A program made the position numbers and the translations under genes. From assembly GCA_047972995.1 (NCBI GenBank), contig JBKEBD010000020.1, positions 1-21,993 of the forward strand: 21,993 nucleotides of DNA, read 5' to 3'. The stretch comes from JBKEDC01 sp047972995 (GTDB taxonomy: Bacteria > Bacteroidota > Bacteroidia > Bacteroidales > Prolixibacteraceae). This document shows, one piece after another, positions 1 to 6,268 of this stretch. Under the pieces are notes generated by a model, which did no database searches, was not told the DNA's origin, and worked only from the letters and a program-made list of their open reading frames with translations. Position 1 is the stretch's first letter. Every line of letters begins with the position of its first letter.

Positions 1-450
1 ATGAATTATTTAAAGCGTATTATTACAACTAAAGCATTAGGGAGTGTATTTAGTATTTTGACGGTATTGTTATTAAGTGGTTGTTATAGCGAGCCTGATC
101 CAACAACTATATCAATCATTAAGAATGATACAAAAAGTGAGGTTACAATATCATTCTCACCAAGTCTGGAGAGTTATAAGTTACAATCGGGAGAAGAAAA
201 GATTTATTATACCGATTATGGTTATGATACGAGTATTCCCGGATATTACACTCAATCTATTACCTTCACTTTGATAGATGGTAAAACAAGGACTTTCAAT
301 AAAGATGATAAAGAAAGCGAAGAACATAATTATTACAAGTATTTGTATTGGTTAGATGAAGAATCTGGAGATAATTGGGTAAAATCAAAATACCATATAA
401 CCGATGAGATATTTACAAATAGTAATGAAACAGAACAAGATAACCAATAA
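1..450 (+). CDS. Small lipoprotein of unknown function (paralog A)
   Basis: A 149-residue protein starts at the first base of the window. A short basic N-terminus and a hydrophobic stretch (about residues 13-27) end in LLSGC, a good lipobox with Cys28 as the predicted lipidated residue. The mature part is acidic and tyrosine-rich with a beta-sandwich look. I do not recognise a family. It is clearly related to the next gene: both carry a SEVT segment, then DG.x(2-3).T(F/Y).K, an acidic WxxEES-like stretch, and a C-terminal ITDEI. The next start codon lies 4 bases after this stop, so the two are probably cotranscribed. No upstream sequence is visible, so a longer N-terminus cannot be excluded, but the signal peptide argues for this start. 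Confidence 0.8.
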   Translation: MNYLKRIITTKALGSVFSILTVLLLSGCYSEPDPTTISIIKNDTKSEVTISFSPSLESYKLQSGEEKIYYTDYGYDTSIPGYYTQSITFTLIDGKTRTFNKDDKESEEHNYYKYLYWLDEESGDNWVKSKYHITDEIFTNSNETEQDNQ

Positions 451-454
451 GAGT

Positions 455-889
455 ATGAAAATAAATAGTTATAACATTAAAGAGCTAAGTCTTTCAATCG
501 TGACCAAAAGCACTTTTGTATTCATTGTTTTATTTTCATTTGTAGCGTGTGGAGACAAAGGAGAGAACCCTAAGATTGAGGTTATTCTGAATAACACAAC
601 AAATTCAGAAGTAACAGTTTCTATTCCAACAAGAGCGGATATAAATATCGAAGCAAATCAGCTAATTACTTCTGATGAAAATGCAAATATTAGTCAATTA
701 TTGCCAAGCAGAAATGATGCAGATAGCATAGTGATTAGTTCAACAGATGGCAGAGTAAAAACTTATAAGAAATCTGATATTTTGGAAGAAACCAGTGTCT
801 ATTTTGAGTTTAATTGGGAATGGTCTGAGGAAAGTGAGTATCACTACACTACAACCTACACTATTACCGATGAGATACTGAACAATTAA
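455..889 (+). CDS. Small lipoprotein of unknown function (paralog B)
   Basis: A 144-residue protein. An in-frame ATG at 404 lies inside the upstream gene. I prefer ATG 455 because it puts a normal signal peptide at the N-terminus, with hydrophobic residues about 17-31 ending in FVAC and Cys32 as the lipidation site. The mature domain shares the SEVTVS, DGRVKTYKKSD and YTITDEI segments with the gene just upstream, so this is a tandem duplicate that has diverged. A strong terminator follows at 932, which suggests that the two paralogs form a complete two-gene transcription unit. Function unknown. An outer-membrane-anchored accessory protein of the mobile element is an inference only. Confidence 0.78.
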   Translation: MKINSYNIKELSLSIVTKSTFVFIVLFSFVACGDKGENPKIEVILNNTTNSEVTVSIPTRADINIEANQLITSDENANISQLLPSRNDADSIVISSTDGRVKTYKKSDILEETSVYFEFNWEWSEESEYHYTTTYTITDEILNN

Positions 890-931
890 GTATGATGCGT
901 GATAGCACCATTCTCAAATTGGGTTAATTAT

Positions 932-960
932 AAAGAGGGAGCAATTGCTCCCTCTTTTGG
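932..960 (+). terminator. Rho-independent terminator after the lipoprotein pair
   Basis: A perfect 26-bp palindrome (arms aaagagggagcaa and ttgctccctcttt, 932-957) is followed by a short T run. It lies 43 bases after the stop of the second lipoprotein gene. The palindrome is symmetric and has little T-tract on the other strand, so the plus-strand direction is favoured. Confidence 0.75.
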
Positions 961-1046
961 TTTATGATTGGAAAACTTAACAATAGCCAAAAAGCAAACA
1001 ACCCACCCCTTAATGGCTAGAGCTTCTTTTTCATTAGATTCTAAAA

Positions 1047-1316
1047 TTACTTTCCATTTCTATTATTTATAGATTCTATTTTTCTCATATTTTTTCTGTA
1101 AATTTTTATTTTGTCGGAACCTCTCCTCTTCTTACCTAATACAAGAATATTATCATCAACTAATGCAACGTTATAAACAGTCGCATCAAATGAATCGAAT
1201 ATAACAGACACTTCTTCAAATTTACGTTTTTTCTCACTTATAGAGAAATAACGGCAATAATCCTTCTTTAGTAACCTATGCTCTATAGAGTTTGAGTTCA
1301 ATAAAGATACTTCCAA
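1047..1316 (-). pseudogene. C-terminal fragment of an unknown protein, cut at a breakpoint
   Basis: An 89-residue open frame whose only upstream start is a TTG at 1316. Reading further upstream runs into the antisense of the TraQ remnant and then a stop, so the first few residues are not native. The frame is basic and rich in Lys, Ser and Ile, and includes the segment VALVDDNILVLGKKRRGSDK. I do not recognise a family. The fragment and the TraQ remnant both lose their N-terminal parts within about 1300-1306, so they probably abut at one recombination point. It could also be a short non-coding frame. Confidence 0.4.
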
Positions 1317-1532
1317 CCCGATGGGGAGGGGGTTCTAGCATTGGATGATGGCACGGTGTTCTTGCCAAACGATCGATACGTTTTGGATAGAACACAATTC
1401 AGACTGTATTACACATCAAATTGCAAGGAACAGCAAACTATTGATGTCTATATCGAAGATAACACGAAACAAGTCGTGCAAAAGACTTTCAGCTTTCAAG
1501 ATGCAAATAGCACTACTGAAGAAACGGAATAA
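1303..1532 (+). pseudogene. traQ: C-terminal remnant of conjugal transfer protein TraQ (DUF3872)
   Basis: The frame from about 1305 reads RYFQPDGEG, then DDGTVFLPNDRY, FRLYYTS and QTIDVYIEDN, ending in an acidic tail. As I recall the family, this is the signature C-terminal half of the TraQ/DUF3872 proteins found at the 3' end of the tra operon in CTnDOT-like elements. Intact members have an N-terminal lipoprotein signal and about 80 more residues. Here an in-frame TAA at 1302 sits directly before the homology, so the N-terminal half is missing. A TTG at 1341 could in principle start a 63-residue peptide, but this is best read as a dead gene. A terminator follows at 1576. This is the clearest evidence that the left region derives from a conjugative element. 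Confidence 0.8.
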
Positions 1533-1575
1533 GATACATACATATAGCGCATAGTGTTTCTATTTTAGTTGTTTT

Positions 1576-1605
1576 AAACGCCTGATATTTGTCGGGCGTT
1601 TTTTA
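1576..1605 (+). terminator. Rho-independent terminator after the traQ remnant
   Basis: A 10-bp stem (aaacgcctga with tcgggcgttt, one G-U pair) has a 6-base loop and is followed by a T run. It lies 44 bases beyond the TraQ stop and probably marks the original 3' end of the transfer operon. Confidence 0.75.
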
Positions 1606-1668
1606 TACGATACATTGTAGTATGTAAGCTGTAATGGACGTTGGAGCGTAATTATTACAATGTGTTTA

Positions 1669-1700
1669 TTTGCATTGTATGTATAATCGTGATAGATTTG
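1669..1700 (+). promoter_or_regulatory. Bacteroidetes-type promoter for the 1747 lipoprotein gene
   Basis: A -33 TTTG at 1669-1672 and a -7 box TAGATTTG at 1693-1700 are separated by 20 bases, against the usual Bacteroidetes pattern TTTG-N19-TAnnTTTG. The expected start site is near 1707, giving a leader of about 40 bases before ATG 1747. Confidence 0.6.
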
Positions 1701-1746
1701 GGGCGTGCATTATGAATGAATTAAGAAACTCCATTGGCTAGCTAAT

Positions 1747-2097
1747 ATGAAAGTACGTAACTATATAAAAATCATTCTTGTTATAGCTGTAATTTTTATT
1801 AGCTGTAAAAAGAAGCCTGAAAAATATGAGTATTGTAAAGCATATGTTTATAATTCAACACGCATCCATTGGGGATTTGGATATTATCACCTAATGGTGG
1901 ATTATAGGTTTGATTATGAGGGTGAGAAATATGAGGGGAAATACAAATACAAAAAGCTATCAACAGTAACTTCAAAGGCTTTTGAAAAAGGAGATAGTGT
2001 GTTAATTAAGTTTCCTGAGAATGATGTGTCAGAAAGTATTATAATTAAACGTACATACAAAAAGCGAAAAGCAACAGATTTAGATATGTGGAAGTGA
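1747..2097 (+). CDS. Small basic lipoprotein of unknown function
   Basis: A 116-residue protein with a hydrophobic N-terminal segment (about residues 6-18) ending in FISC, a lipobox with Cys20. The mature protein is basic and aromatic: a CKAYVYNSTRIHWGFGYYH region, repeated KYEGKYKYKK-type strands, and a stretch FEKGDSVLIKFPENDVSES. That last stretch resembles the small beta-barrel tails of Bacteroidetes lipoproteins in which a pendant domain is checked for ligand or channel use. I do not assign a family. It has its own promoter and sits alone between the TraQ remnant and a converging gene. Confidence 0.75.
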   Translation: MKVRNYIKIILVIAVIFISCKKKPEKYEYCKAYVYNSTRIHWGFGYYHLMVDYRFDYEGEKYEGKYKYKKLSTVTSKAFEKGDSVLIKFPENDVSESIIIKRTYKKRKATDLDMWK

Positions 2098-2100
2098 AGA

Positions 2101-2124
2101 CACTCTAAAAAGAGTGCCTTTTGT
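2101..2124 (+). terminator. Short hairpin between converging genes
   Basis: A 6-bp stem (cactct/agagtg) with a 4-base A loop is followed by ccttttgttcgttt. It begins 4 bases after the plus-strand lipoprotein stop and lies just beyond the 3' end of the converging lipoprotein gene, so it may serve both. The stem is short, so it is a modest terminator. Confidence 0.5.
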
Positions 2125-2131
2125 TCGTTTA

Positions 2132-2620
2132 TTAGAGATTTATTCCCTGCCCATTCGGATACAAACCCATAGTAAAGTTATTAGTTGAGTCAGCATCCCA
2201 TTTCTTGGTCTCTGTGATTATTAAATCATCATCTGTATATCCTTCAATGGTTACAGTTATTGAGCCTGTTTCAATGCCGTCTTTTGTATTGATGTAGGCT
2301 GATATTGCTAGAGCTTCGGCTTTTGCACTCGGGTTTACTATTTCTAGTGTATTTACTGTGTGGTTATCAACGCTGAATGATGTTGTATTTAATACGTCGC
2401 TTACTTCTTCGGCGTTTATACCCGGTAGAGAAACATCATTTGTGCTGACAACTGTAACAGCATATAGAATATCAAACTTTTCAAGTTCTCCGACTGCTGA
2501 AATCTCAAACCTTAAATCGTGTTGAGTGTTTGTAATCGAACCGGAATCATTGTCGTTGCAACTAAATAGCACTAAGCTACATATTGCTATAATAAAATAC
2601 TTAATCTTGTGTGTGTTCAT
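2132..2620 (-). CDS. Lipoprotein of unknown function
   Basis: A 162-residue protein. The frame is open to an ATG at 2644, but a good -7 promoter box (TATATTTG) lies only 4 bases before that codon. The internal ATG at 2620 is therefore the likely start. It gives a standard signal peptide ending in LFSC with Cys21 as the lipidation site. The mature domain is acidic, Thr/Ser-rich and all-beta in appearance, with segments such as GSITVTIEGYTDDDLIITET and a C-terminal GLYPNGQGINL. I do not recognise a family. The architecture fits a surface or periplasm-facing outer-membrane lipoprotein carried as cargo on the element. Confidence 0.72.
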   Translation of the reverse strand: MNTHKIKYFIIAICSLVLFSCNDNDSGSITNTQHDLRFEISAVGELEKFDILYAVTVVSTNDVSLPGINAEEVSDVLNTTSFSVDNHTVNTLEIVNPSAKAEALAISAYINTKDGIETGSITVTIEGYTDDDLIITETKKWDADSTNNFTMGLYPNGQGINL

Positions 2621-2647
2621 CTGATTTGTTTTTGTTGTTTTCATCTA

Positions 2648-2655
2648 CAAATATA
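2648..2655 (-). promoter_or_regulatory. -7 promoter box for the 2132-2620 lipoprotein gene
   Basis: The minus strand reads TATATTTG, a full match to the Bacteroidetes TAnnTTTG element. No clear -33 TTTG is seen at the right distance. Transcription would start near 2641, leaving a leader of about 20 bases before ATG 2620. Confidence 0.5.
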
Positions 2656-2680
2656 GTTTTTTAAAAAGAATAAGGGAAGC

Positions 2681-2880
2681 ATCGGCAAAATGTATATCGC
2701 TCAAAAAGTCTTCGGACGGCAATCTACAAAATGCCGATTGACGAAAAACCGTTTGGGCAACCATCGGCAAAATGTATTTTCACAAAAAAGCCTTCGGGCA
2801 AGCAACTACATTTTGTAGATTGACAAAAAGACAGTCGGGGAGCAATCGGCAGAATGTATTTGTGTAACTTTGCACCATAG
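2681..2880. repeat. 41-bp tandem repeat array, four units plus a partial fifth
   Basis: Units begin at 2681, 2722, 2763, 2804 and 2845, an exact 41-base period. Units 1, 3 and 5 open with atcggc(a)(a/g)aatgta. Units 2 and 4 open with a related ctaca(a/t)(a/t)(a/t)tg core that is a near inverse of the first. All full units then have an A-run and a tail like ttcGGGcAagcA. Unit 5 departs after about 18 bases and becomes a promoter-like sequence (taactttgcacc). The array fills most of the 305-base gap between the lipoprotein gene and the nuclease gene, and no reading frame explains it. Confidence 0.8.
2865..2872 (+). promoter_or_regulatory. Outward promoter box at the end of the 41-bp array
   Basis: The sequence TAACTTTG (followed by cacc) is a full match to the Bacteroidetes -7 element and resembles that of highly expressed Bacteroides genes. 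No plus-strand gene lies downstream. The promoter faces the 3' end of the minus-strand nuclease gene that ends at 2950. It may be a leftover from a lost gene, or it may drive antisense RNA. Confidence 0.45.
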
Positions 2881-2949
2881 TTAGTTGTTTTTGTATTAAA
2901 TCAGTATCGACTTAAACTTTACTACGTGCTTTTAATTAATAGGATATAG

Positions 2950-3915
2950 CTATCTGTCCATACGAACATATGGGTCTTTATCTATTATTGCTTTTTGTAT
3001 CTTGTTTCTAAGGTATTTATTGAAATCAATGTTCTGCTGCATCATATTTACAAACTCTTCCAATTCAAATAGAACAAGTAGAGCATTATTTTTTAAAGCA
3101 TCTTTAGCAGCTTCAATTCCTGATGGTGTATAACCTGATGCTGAAATATAGATTCCATGAGCTTCCGTTCTATGGTATATTCTTCCTAAATGAGCAAAAA
3201 TATCACCGCTTCCTATTGGGGATTTAGTCCACTTCATTTCTACTAGAAATATTTTATAATCTATTTCAATTATTCCATCAATTTGTTCCAAAGTACCTTC
3301 CCCTTCTTCCCCATTTCTCCGGAAGTCTTCTTTTATTAGAATATTGAAAGCATTAAAATAAGCATTCAAAACATTTTCTAGTTTCTTTCCTCTTTTTTGT
3401 GCATTTGATTCACCAAATAGTGAGTATAGGTCTTTCTGTATTTGTTCTTTAACTTCTTGTTCTTTTTTTATATCATTGACTTTCTTTTGATATTCTTGAG
3501 CGTGCTTTTTTTGTTCATTTTCACGCTCTTGTTTCATTCTAGTAAAGGAGTCTTTTACGTTAACTAGCTTTTGAACTTCCGAGACTAGTCCCATTGCTTT
3601 AAGTCTATCATTTTCCCAACAAGTTGTAAATGCTTCAAATTCTGTTACTCTTTTTACAATCTCTCTCCTTTGTCTCAAATGGATTTCATTTTTTTCATTT
3701 ATTCTTTCAAGTATTGTGCGAACAATATCAAACTTATTGATACTATTTTTGTCTAAATAGACCTTTGTAGATATATCTGAAAATAAATTCTCGTTAACTC
3801 CTGCTCCTTTAAAAAATAACAAGACAGCTTTTTTTGATTTATTTAGTAAAGGAATGGTCTGCACTAATAACTCAAATAAATCTGGAGGATAATGAAATAT
3901 ATTATTGTTTGTCAT
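2950..3915 (-). CDS. Solitary PD-(D/E)XK nuclease (restriction endonuclease-like)
   Basis: A 321-residue protein starting at ATG 3915 (a GTG one codon earlier is also in frame). Three parts are visible: an alpha-helical N-terminal domain (about 10-125) with segments LLNKSKKAVLLFFKGAGV, LRQRREIVKRVTEFE and KDSFTRM; a Lys/Glu-rich coiled coil (about 126-165); and a C-terminal nuclease fold. The last has E180, then QIDG (D213) and VEMKW (E226, K228), which matches the D-x(n)-E-x-K active site of Mrr-type and related restriction enzymes. No methylase or specificity gene is adjacent, so it is not a classical restriction-modification system. The known occurrence of this N-terminal domain with such nucleases suggests DNA degradation in phage or plasmid defence; this is inference. 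A 41-bp repeat array lies immediately downstream. Confidence 0.78.
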   Translation of the reverse strand: MTNNNIFHYPPDLFELLVQTIPLLNKSKKAVLLFFKGAGVNENLFSDISTKVYLDKNSINKFDIVRTILERINEKNEIHLRQRREIVKRVTEFEAFTTCWENDRLKAMGLVSEVQKLVNVKDSFTRMKQERENEQKKHAQEYQKKVNDIKKEQEVKEQIQKDLYSLFGESNAQKRGKKLENVLNAYFNAFNILIKEDFRRNGEEGEGTLEQIDGIIEIDYKIFLVEMKWTKSPIGSGDIFAHLGRIYHRTEAHGIYISASGYTPSGIEAAKDALKNNALLVLFELEEFVNMMQQNIDFNKYLRNKIQKAIIDKDPYVRMDR

Positions 3916-4103
3916 CACTCATTTAGATTTTTGTTTTATATTCAAATAACACTACTACCAAGTTCAGTAGTTTGATACGTAAAGCAGTTGTGATATTTTG
4001 GTGAAAAGATAAGAAAATACAGATTTTTCCCCTAATACCAATCTCTTGTTTTTTGTTAATTCATAAGTTCTATTTTCTAAAATCTACAATGCGAATTTCT
4101 TTG

Positions 4104-4132
4104 GTTCTTTCTTGGGCGGTCAAAGAAAGAAC
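4104..4132. repeat. Hairpin-forming inverted repeat with GGGCGG loop
   Basis: The arms gttctttctt and aagaaagaac flank a loop containing gggcgg. The same GGGCGG word heads two other hairpins in this cluster (4152 and 4979). It lies in the 266-base gap between the nuclease gene and the 61-residue gene, where I see no coding frame. The role could be transcription termination, mRNA stability or protein binding. Confidence 0.5.
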
Positions 4133-4151
4133 TCCCGAAAATAGAAAGCAT

Positions 4152-4168
4152 GGGCGGAATCACCGCCC
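4152..4168 (-). terminator. GC-rich hairpin after the five-gene cluster
   Basis: The sequence gggcgg-aatca-ccgccc forms a 6-bp GC stem 13 bases downstream of the last gene of the minus-strand cluster. On the minus strand it is followed by atgctttctatttt, a broken T tract, so it is a weak terminator candidate. Confidence 0.45.
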
Positions 4169-4181
4169 ACTACTTTAACAG

Positions 4182-4367
4182 CTACCATGCATACCAACAA
4201 TCCCTATAACCTTCGCCTAAAAGATTGAAAGCTCCACATAGTCCGCTCTTTTGTGCATATTGTTTTGCTTCTAATATGGTGTCGAATTCGCCTAACTTTC
4301 TCATCCCTATGAACAGCTTGTATTTCTTGCTGTTCGCTTTGGGCTTGTCTGTGTTTTCTGTTTTCAT
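4182..4367 (-). CDS. 61-residue protein of the element cluster
   Basis: A small basic protein, Lys-rich for its first 20 residues, followed by KLFIGMRKLGEFDTILEAK and a Cys- and Trp-containing tail (LCGAFNLLGEGYRDCWYAW). The pattern of a beta-strand, a helix (DTILEAKQYAQKSG) and a final strand suggests a compact alpha/beta fold. The helix follows the strand as in small proteins that modify or bind other proteins, but I cannot name a family. It starts 4 bases after the stop of the upstream gene, so the two are translationally coupled or at least cotranscribed. Confidence 0.65.
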   Translation of the reverse strand: MKTENTDKPKANSKKYKLFIGMRKLGEFDTILEAKQYAQKSGLCGAFNLLGEGYRDCWYAW

Positions 4368-4371
4368 ATCT

Positions 4372-4962
4372 CTAAAATAATGCCATTTGTACTACCTTGC
4401 CGTTTCTAACCTCTGTGAGCTTTGCTCTAGCCTGTTTCAGCACCACATTAGCGTATTTATCATTCTTGCTACTGTTCTTTACAAGACCCTCTATCATTTC
4501 ATTTAATGCGGATATTAGGCACTCTTTCTTGCTGTCAAATATATTCCCCCATACGTTTAGCCCATAACCTGCACCACCGCTAGAATACGCATAGCTTACG
4601 CCGTATGACCACTTGCCATTAAGCCCTCTGCCTATTCTTATATGGTTATGTACCGCCCATCCGTCTCGGTGGGGGAATTCGATTTCTTCGCAATCTAAGA
4701 ATTGAGGTTGTTCTAGCCATCCGTATTCATTAAACGACTTGCTCGTGAAGCCAAATACCGCTTGACGGTCATATCTCCTTTTGTTGTCAAGAAATCGCTG
4801 TGGAGTCTCGCCAAAACTTTCGTATTCCTCGATTGTGCTAGTATCGTTTTTCCTCAAAGCATTCAGATAAACCGCTACACTATGGCGTTCCACCCTGCAA
4901 ATATTAATACTTTGTATCTCCTGTAATTTCTCGTATGCTGATAGTCCTTTATAATTTTCCAT
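4372..4962 (-). CDS. 196-residue conserved-looking element protein, unknown function
   Basis: The protein has an acidic and aromatic N-terminal half and a Gly/Tyr-rich central part (HNHIRIGRGLNGKWSYGVSY, then SSGGAGYGLNVWG). A helical C-terminus follows, with KECLISALNEMIEGL and LKQARAKL. There is no signal peptide or membrane segment, so it should be cytoplasmic. The central Gly-rich strand pair resembles a small beta-sheet domain. The helical tail and the terminal VVQMALF suggest an interaction surface. I do not recognise the family by name. It lies between two other genes of the same cluster on the same strand, preceded by a GGGCGG hairpin and followed by the 61-residue gene after 4 bases. 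Confidence 0.7.
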   Translation of the reverse strand: MENYKGLSAYEKLQEIQSINICRVERHSVAVYLNALRKNDTSTIEEYESFGETPQRFLDNKRRYDRQAVFGFTSKSFNEYGWLEQPQFLDCEEIEFPHRDGWAVHNHIRIGRGLNGKWSYGVSYAYSSGGAGYGLNVWGNIFDSKKECLISALNEMIEGLVKNSSKNDKYANVVLKQARAKLTEVRNGKVVQMALF

Positions 4963-4978
4963 GATTGTGGGGTTTTGT

Positions 4979-4996
4979 GGGCGGATTGCTCCGCCC
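4979..4996 (-). promoter_or_regulatory. GC-rich hairpin in the leader of the 196-residue gene
   Basis: A 7-bp stem (gggcgga/tccgccc) with a 4-base loop fills most of the 42-base gap between the 335- and 196-residue genes. No T-run follows on the minus strand, so it is unlikely to terminate. It may instead set mRNA processing or stability, or adjust expression of the downstream gene. Confidence 0.45.
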
Positions 4997-5004
4997 TGTT
5001 ATAG

Positions 5005-6012
5005 TTAATCTAGTCCAAAGAATACGGCTAGTTCCTGCTCATACGCCTTTGAAAATATCCACCCTGCTGCACGTCCTCCTTGATACTTCAGACGGCTATT
5101 GAAAGCACCGCCCATTTCCTTTAGTTTCTCTCTAATCGGGCGTGTGTTGCCAAATACCGCTACCGATTTCGGGCTATACTCCATTAGCGTGCATTCTGCT
5201 CTATAATTATCGTCTTTGGGTGTGTTGTCCTTGTTGTTTTTCGGTGGTTTAGCTTTGCCGATGTGGATGTTATCGCCTTCCCCTGCGAAGTATGAAAAAT
5301 GCTCAATCGCCTGTTCACGGTTGGTAACTTTTACCTTTTCAATTATCCACCCGTTATACTTGCTTTCGCCCAAATAGTATCCGTCCCCCATGCTGTAAGT
5401 TTCCCTATGCTCATGCTTGTCGTTACGCTCTGCTAAGTATGTAGTATCGGCAAAGTTCAAAGCGCACTTGCGCATTTCAGAAAACAAGTTTTTGCCGTGC
5501 TTTGAGAAACCTAATATTACAGTTCGCTTTGTGCGGTAACCGAAATAGTCGGTCATGTGGTCGCTATCGTCCTGCCTTAGTCTAGCCACTATAACGCCTT
5601 TTGTGTTGTCGGGTACGATTAGCTTTAATAGCTCACGCCCTTTAGCACTAACATTCTCTTTGTGGCTTTTCTCTTTCTCTGCCTGTTCTGCATCCGCTTT
5701 AACCTTATTATCCGCTTTTAGTTTCAAATTTTCAAGCTCCGCATCGGTCATATATGTAGGGTTCTCACTATCGTAATAGTAACCGATTCCAAACTTTTGA
5801 TTGAGCGGTGTAATGAACTGTGTATGTACGTATGTGTATGTACGTGTGTTAATCAGCTTGTAGGTTAAGTCCCCACTATCATGTGTGATAATGTCGCACA
5901 CTATATATTTATCATAGCTGTATCCCTCCATTTGGATATATTGCCCTACTTTAACAACTTGTATGCTTGTGTCAACCTCACGGTTTGCGCCTAATAAAAA
6001 ATGCTTAGTCAT
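5005..6012 (-). CDS. 335-residue conjugative-element protein with a GWIFSK C-terminal domain
   Basis: The N-terminal domain (about 1-95) begins MTKHFLLGANREVDTSIQVV and includes GQYIQMEGYSYDKYIVCDI. I recall this as common among hypothetical proteins of Bacteroides conjugative transposons. A Lys/Glu/Ala-rich helix (about 98-125) links it to a middle domain with DYFGYRTKRTVILGFSKH and a conserved-looking Tyr/Gly-rich stretch. The C-terminus carries YSPKSVAVFGNTRPIREKL, GGAFNSRL and GWIFSK, a motif set also seen at the ends of other mobile-element proteins. No signal peptide is present. The biochemical role is unknown; DNA- or protein-binding during transfer or establishment is only a guess. 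It is the largest gene of the cluster. Confidence 0.72.
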   Translation of the reverse strand: MTKHFLLGANREVDTSIQVVKVGQYIQMEGYSYDKYIVCDIITHDSGDLTYKLINTRTYTYVHTQFITPLNQKFGIGYYYDSENPTYMTDAELENLKLKADNKVKADAEQAEKEKSHKENVSAKGRELLKLIVPDNTKGVIVARLRQDDSDHMTDYFGYRTKRTVILGFSKHGKNLFSEMRKCALNFADTTYLAERNDKHEHRETYSMGDGYYLGESKYNGWIIEKVKVTNREQAIEHFSYFAGEGDNIHIGKAKPPKNNKDNTPKDDNYRAECTLMEYSPKSVAVFGNTRPIREKLKEMGGAFNSRLKYQGGRAAGWIFSKAYEQELAVFFGLD

Positions 6013-6024
6013 AACTTTTGAAAT

Positions 6025-6252
6025 TTAGATGATTGAAAAAATGAGCAAGAGTACCGCACCGACAACCACAACGAGCCGTATCAACATCATCAAGATAGAG
6101 ATACCTATCCTTAGTATAGATTTGATGATAACGAATGCTATTATACCTCCTACCGCCATTAGTACCTCCTTAGTGATGATTACGGAACACACATATACAA
6201 CTGTGGATAACATTAGTGTTCTGATTGCCGTATGTATTAATCTTGCTTTCAT
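6025..6252 (-). CDS. 75-residue small inner-membrane protein
   Basis: Three hydrophobic segments are visible: about residues 13-26, 30-47 and 50-74. Only a few Arg and Lys residues separate them, and the last segment runs to the C-terminus. The sequence is dominated by Ile, Val and Leu. The antisense strand is also open over the same interval, but the hydrophobic pattern, ATG start and cluster position favour the minus strand. It lies 12 bases upstream of the 335-residue gene. Similar small membrane proteins are frequent in conjugative elements; the function is unknown. Confidence 0.6.
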   Translation of the reverse strand: MKARLIHTAIRTLMLSTVVYVCSVIITKEVLMAVGGIIAFVIIKSILRIGISILMMLIRLVVVVGAVLLLIFSII

Positions 6253-6268
6253 GTCTTATTGATTTGAG

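Noticed and set aside
404..454. ATG 404 as start of the second lipoprotein
   Set aside because: It lies inside the upstream gene and adds 17 residues before an otherwise standard lipoprotein signal; ATG 455 fits better.
2681..2880. CRISPR array
   Set aside because: Units are contiguous with a 41-base period and no unique spacers, and no cas gene is nearby.
4097..4132. oriT of the element
   Set aside because: A stem is present, but no relaxase gene or known nick-site sequence is visible nearby.
6029..6262. 77-residue plus-strand open frame
   Set aside because: Antisense to the 75-residue membrane protein; the minus strand fits the cluster and has the membrane-segment pattern.
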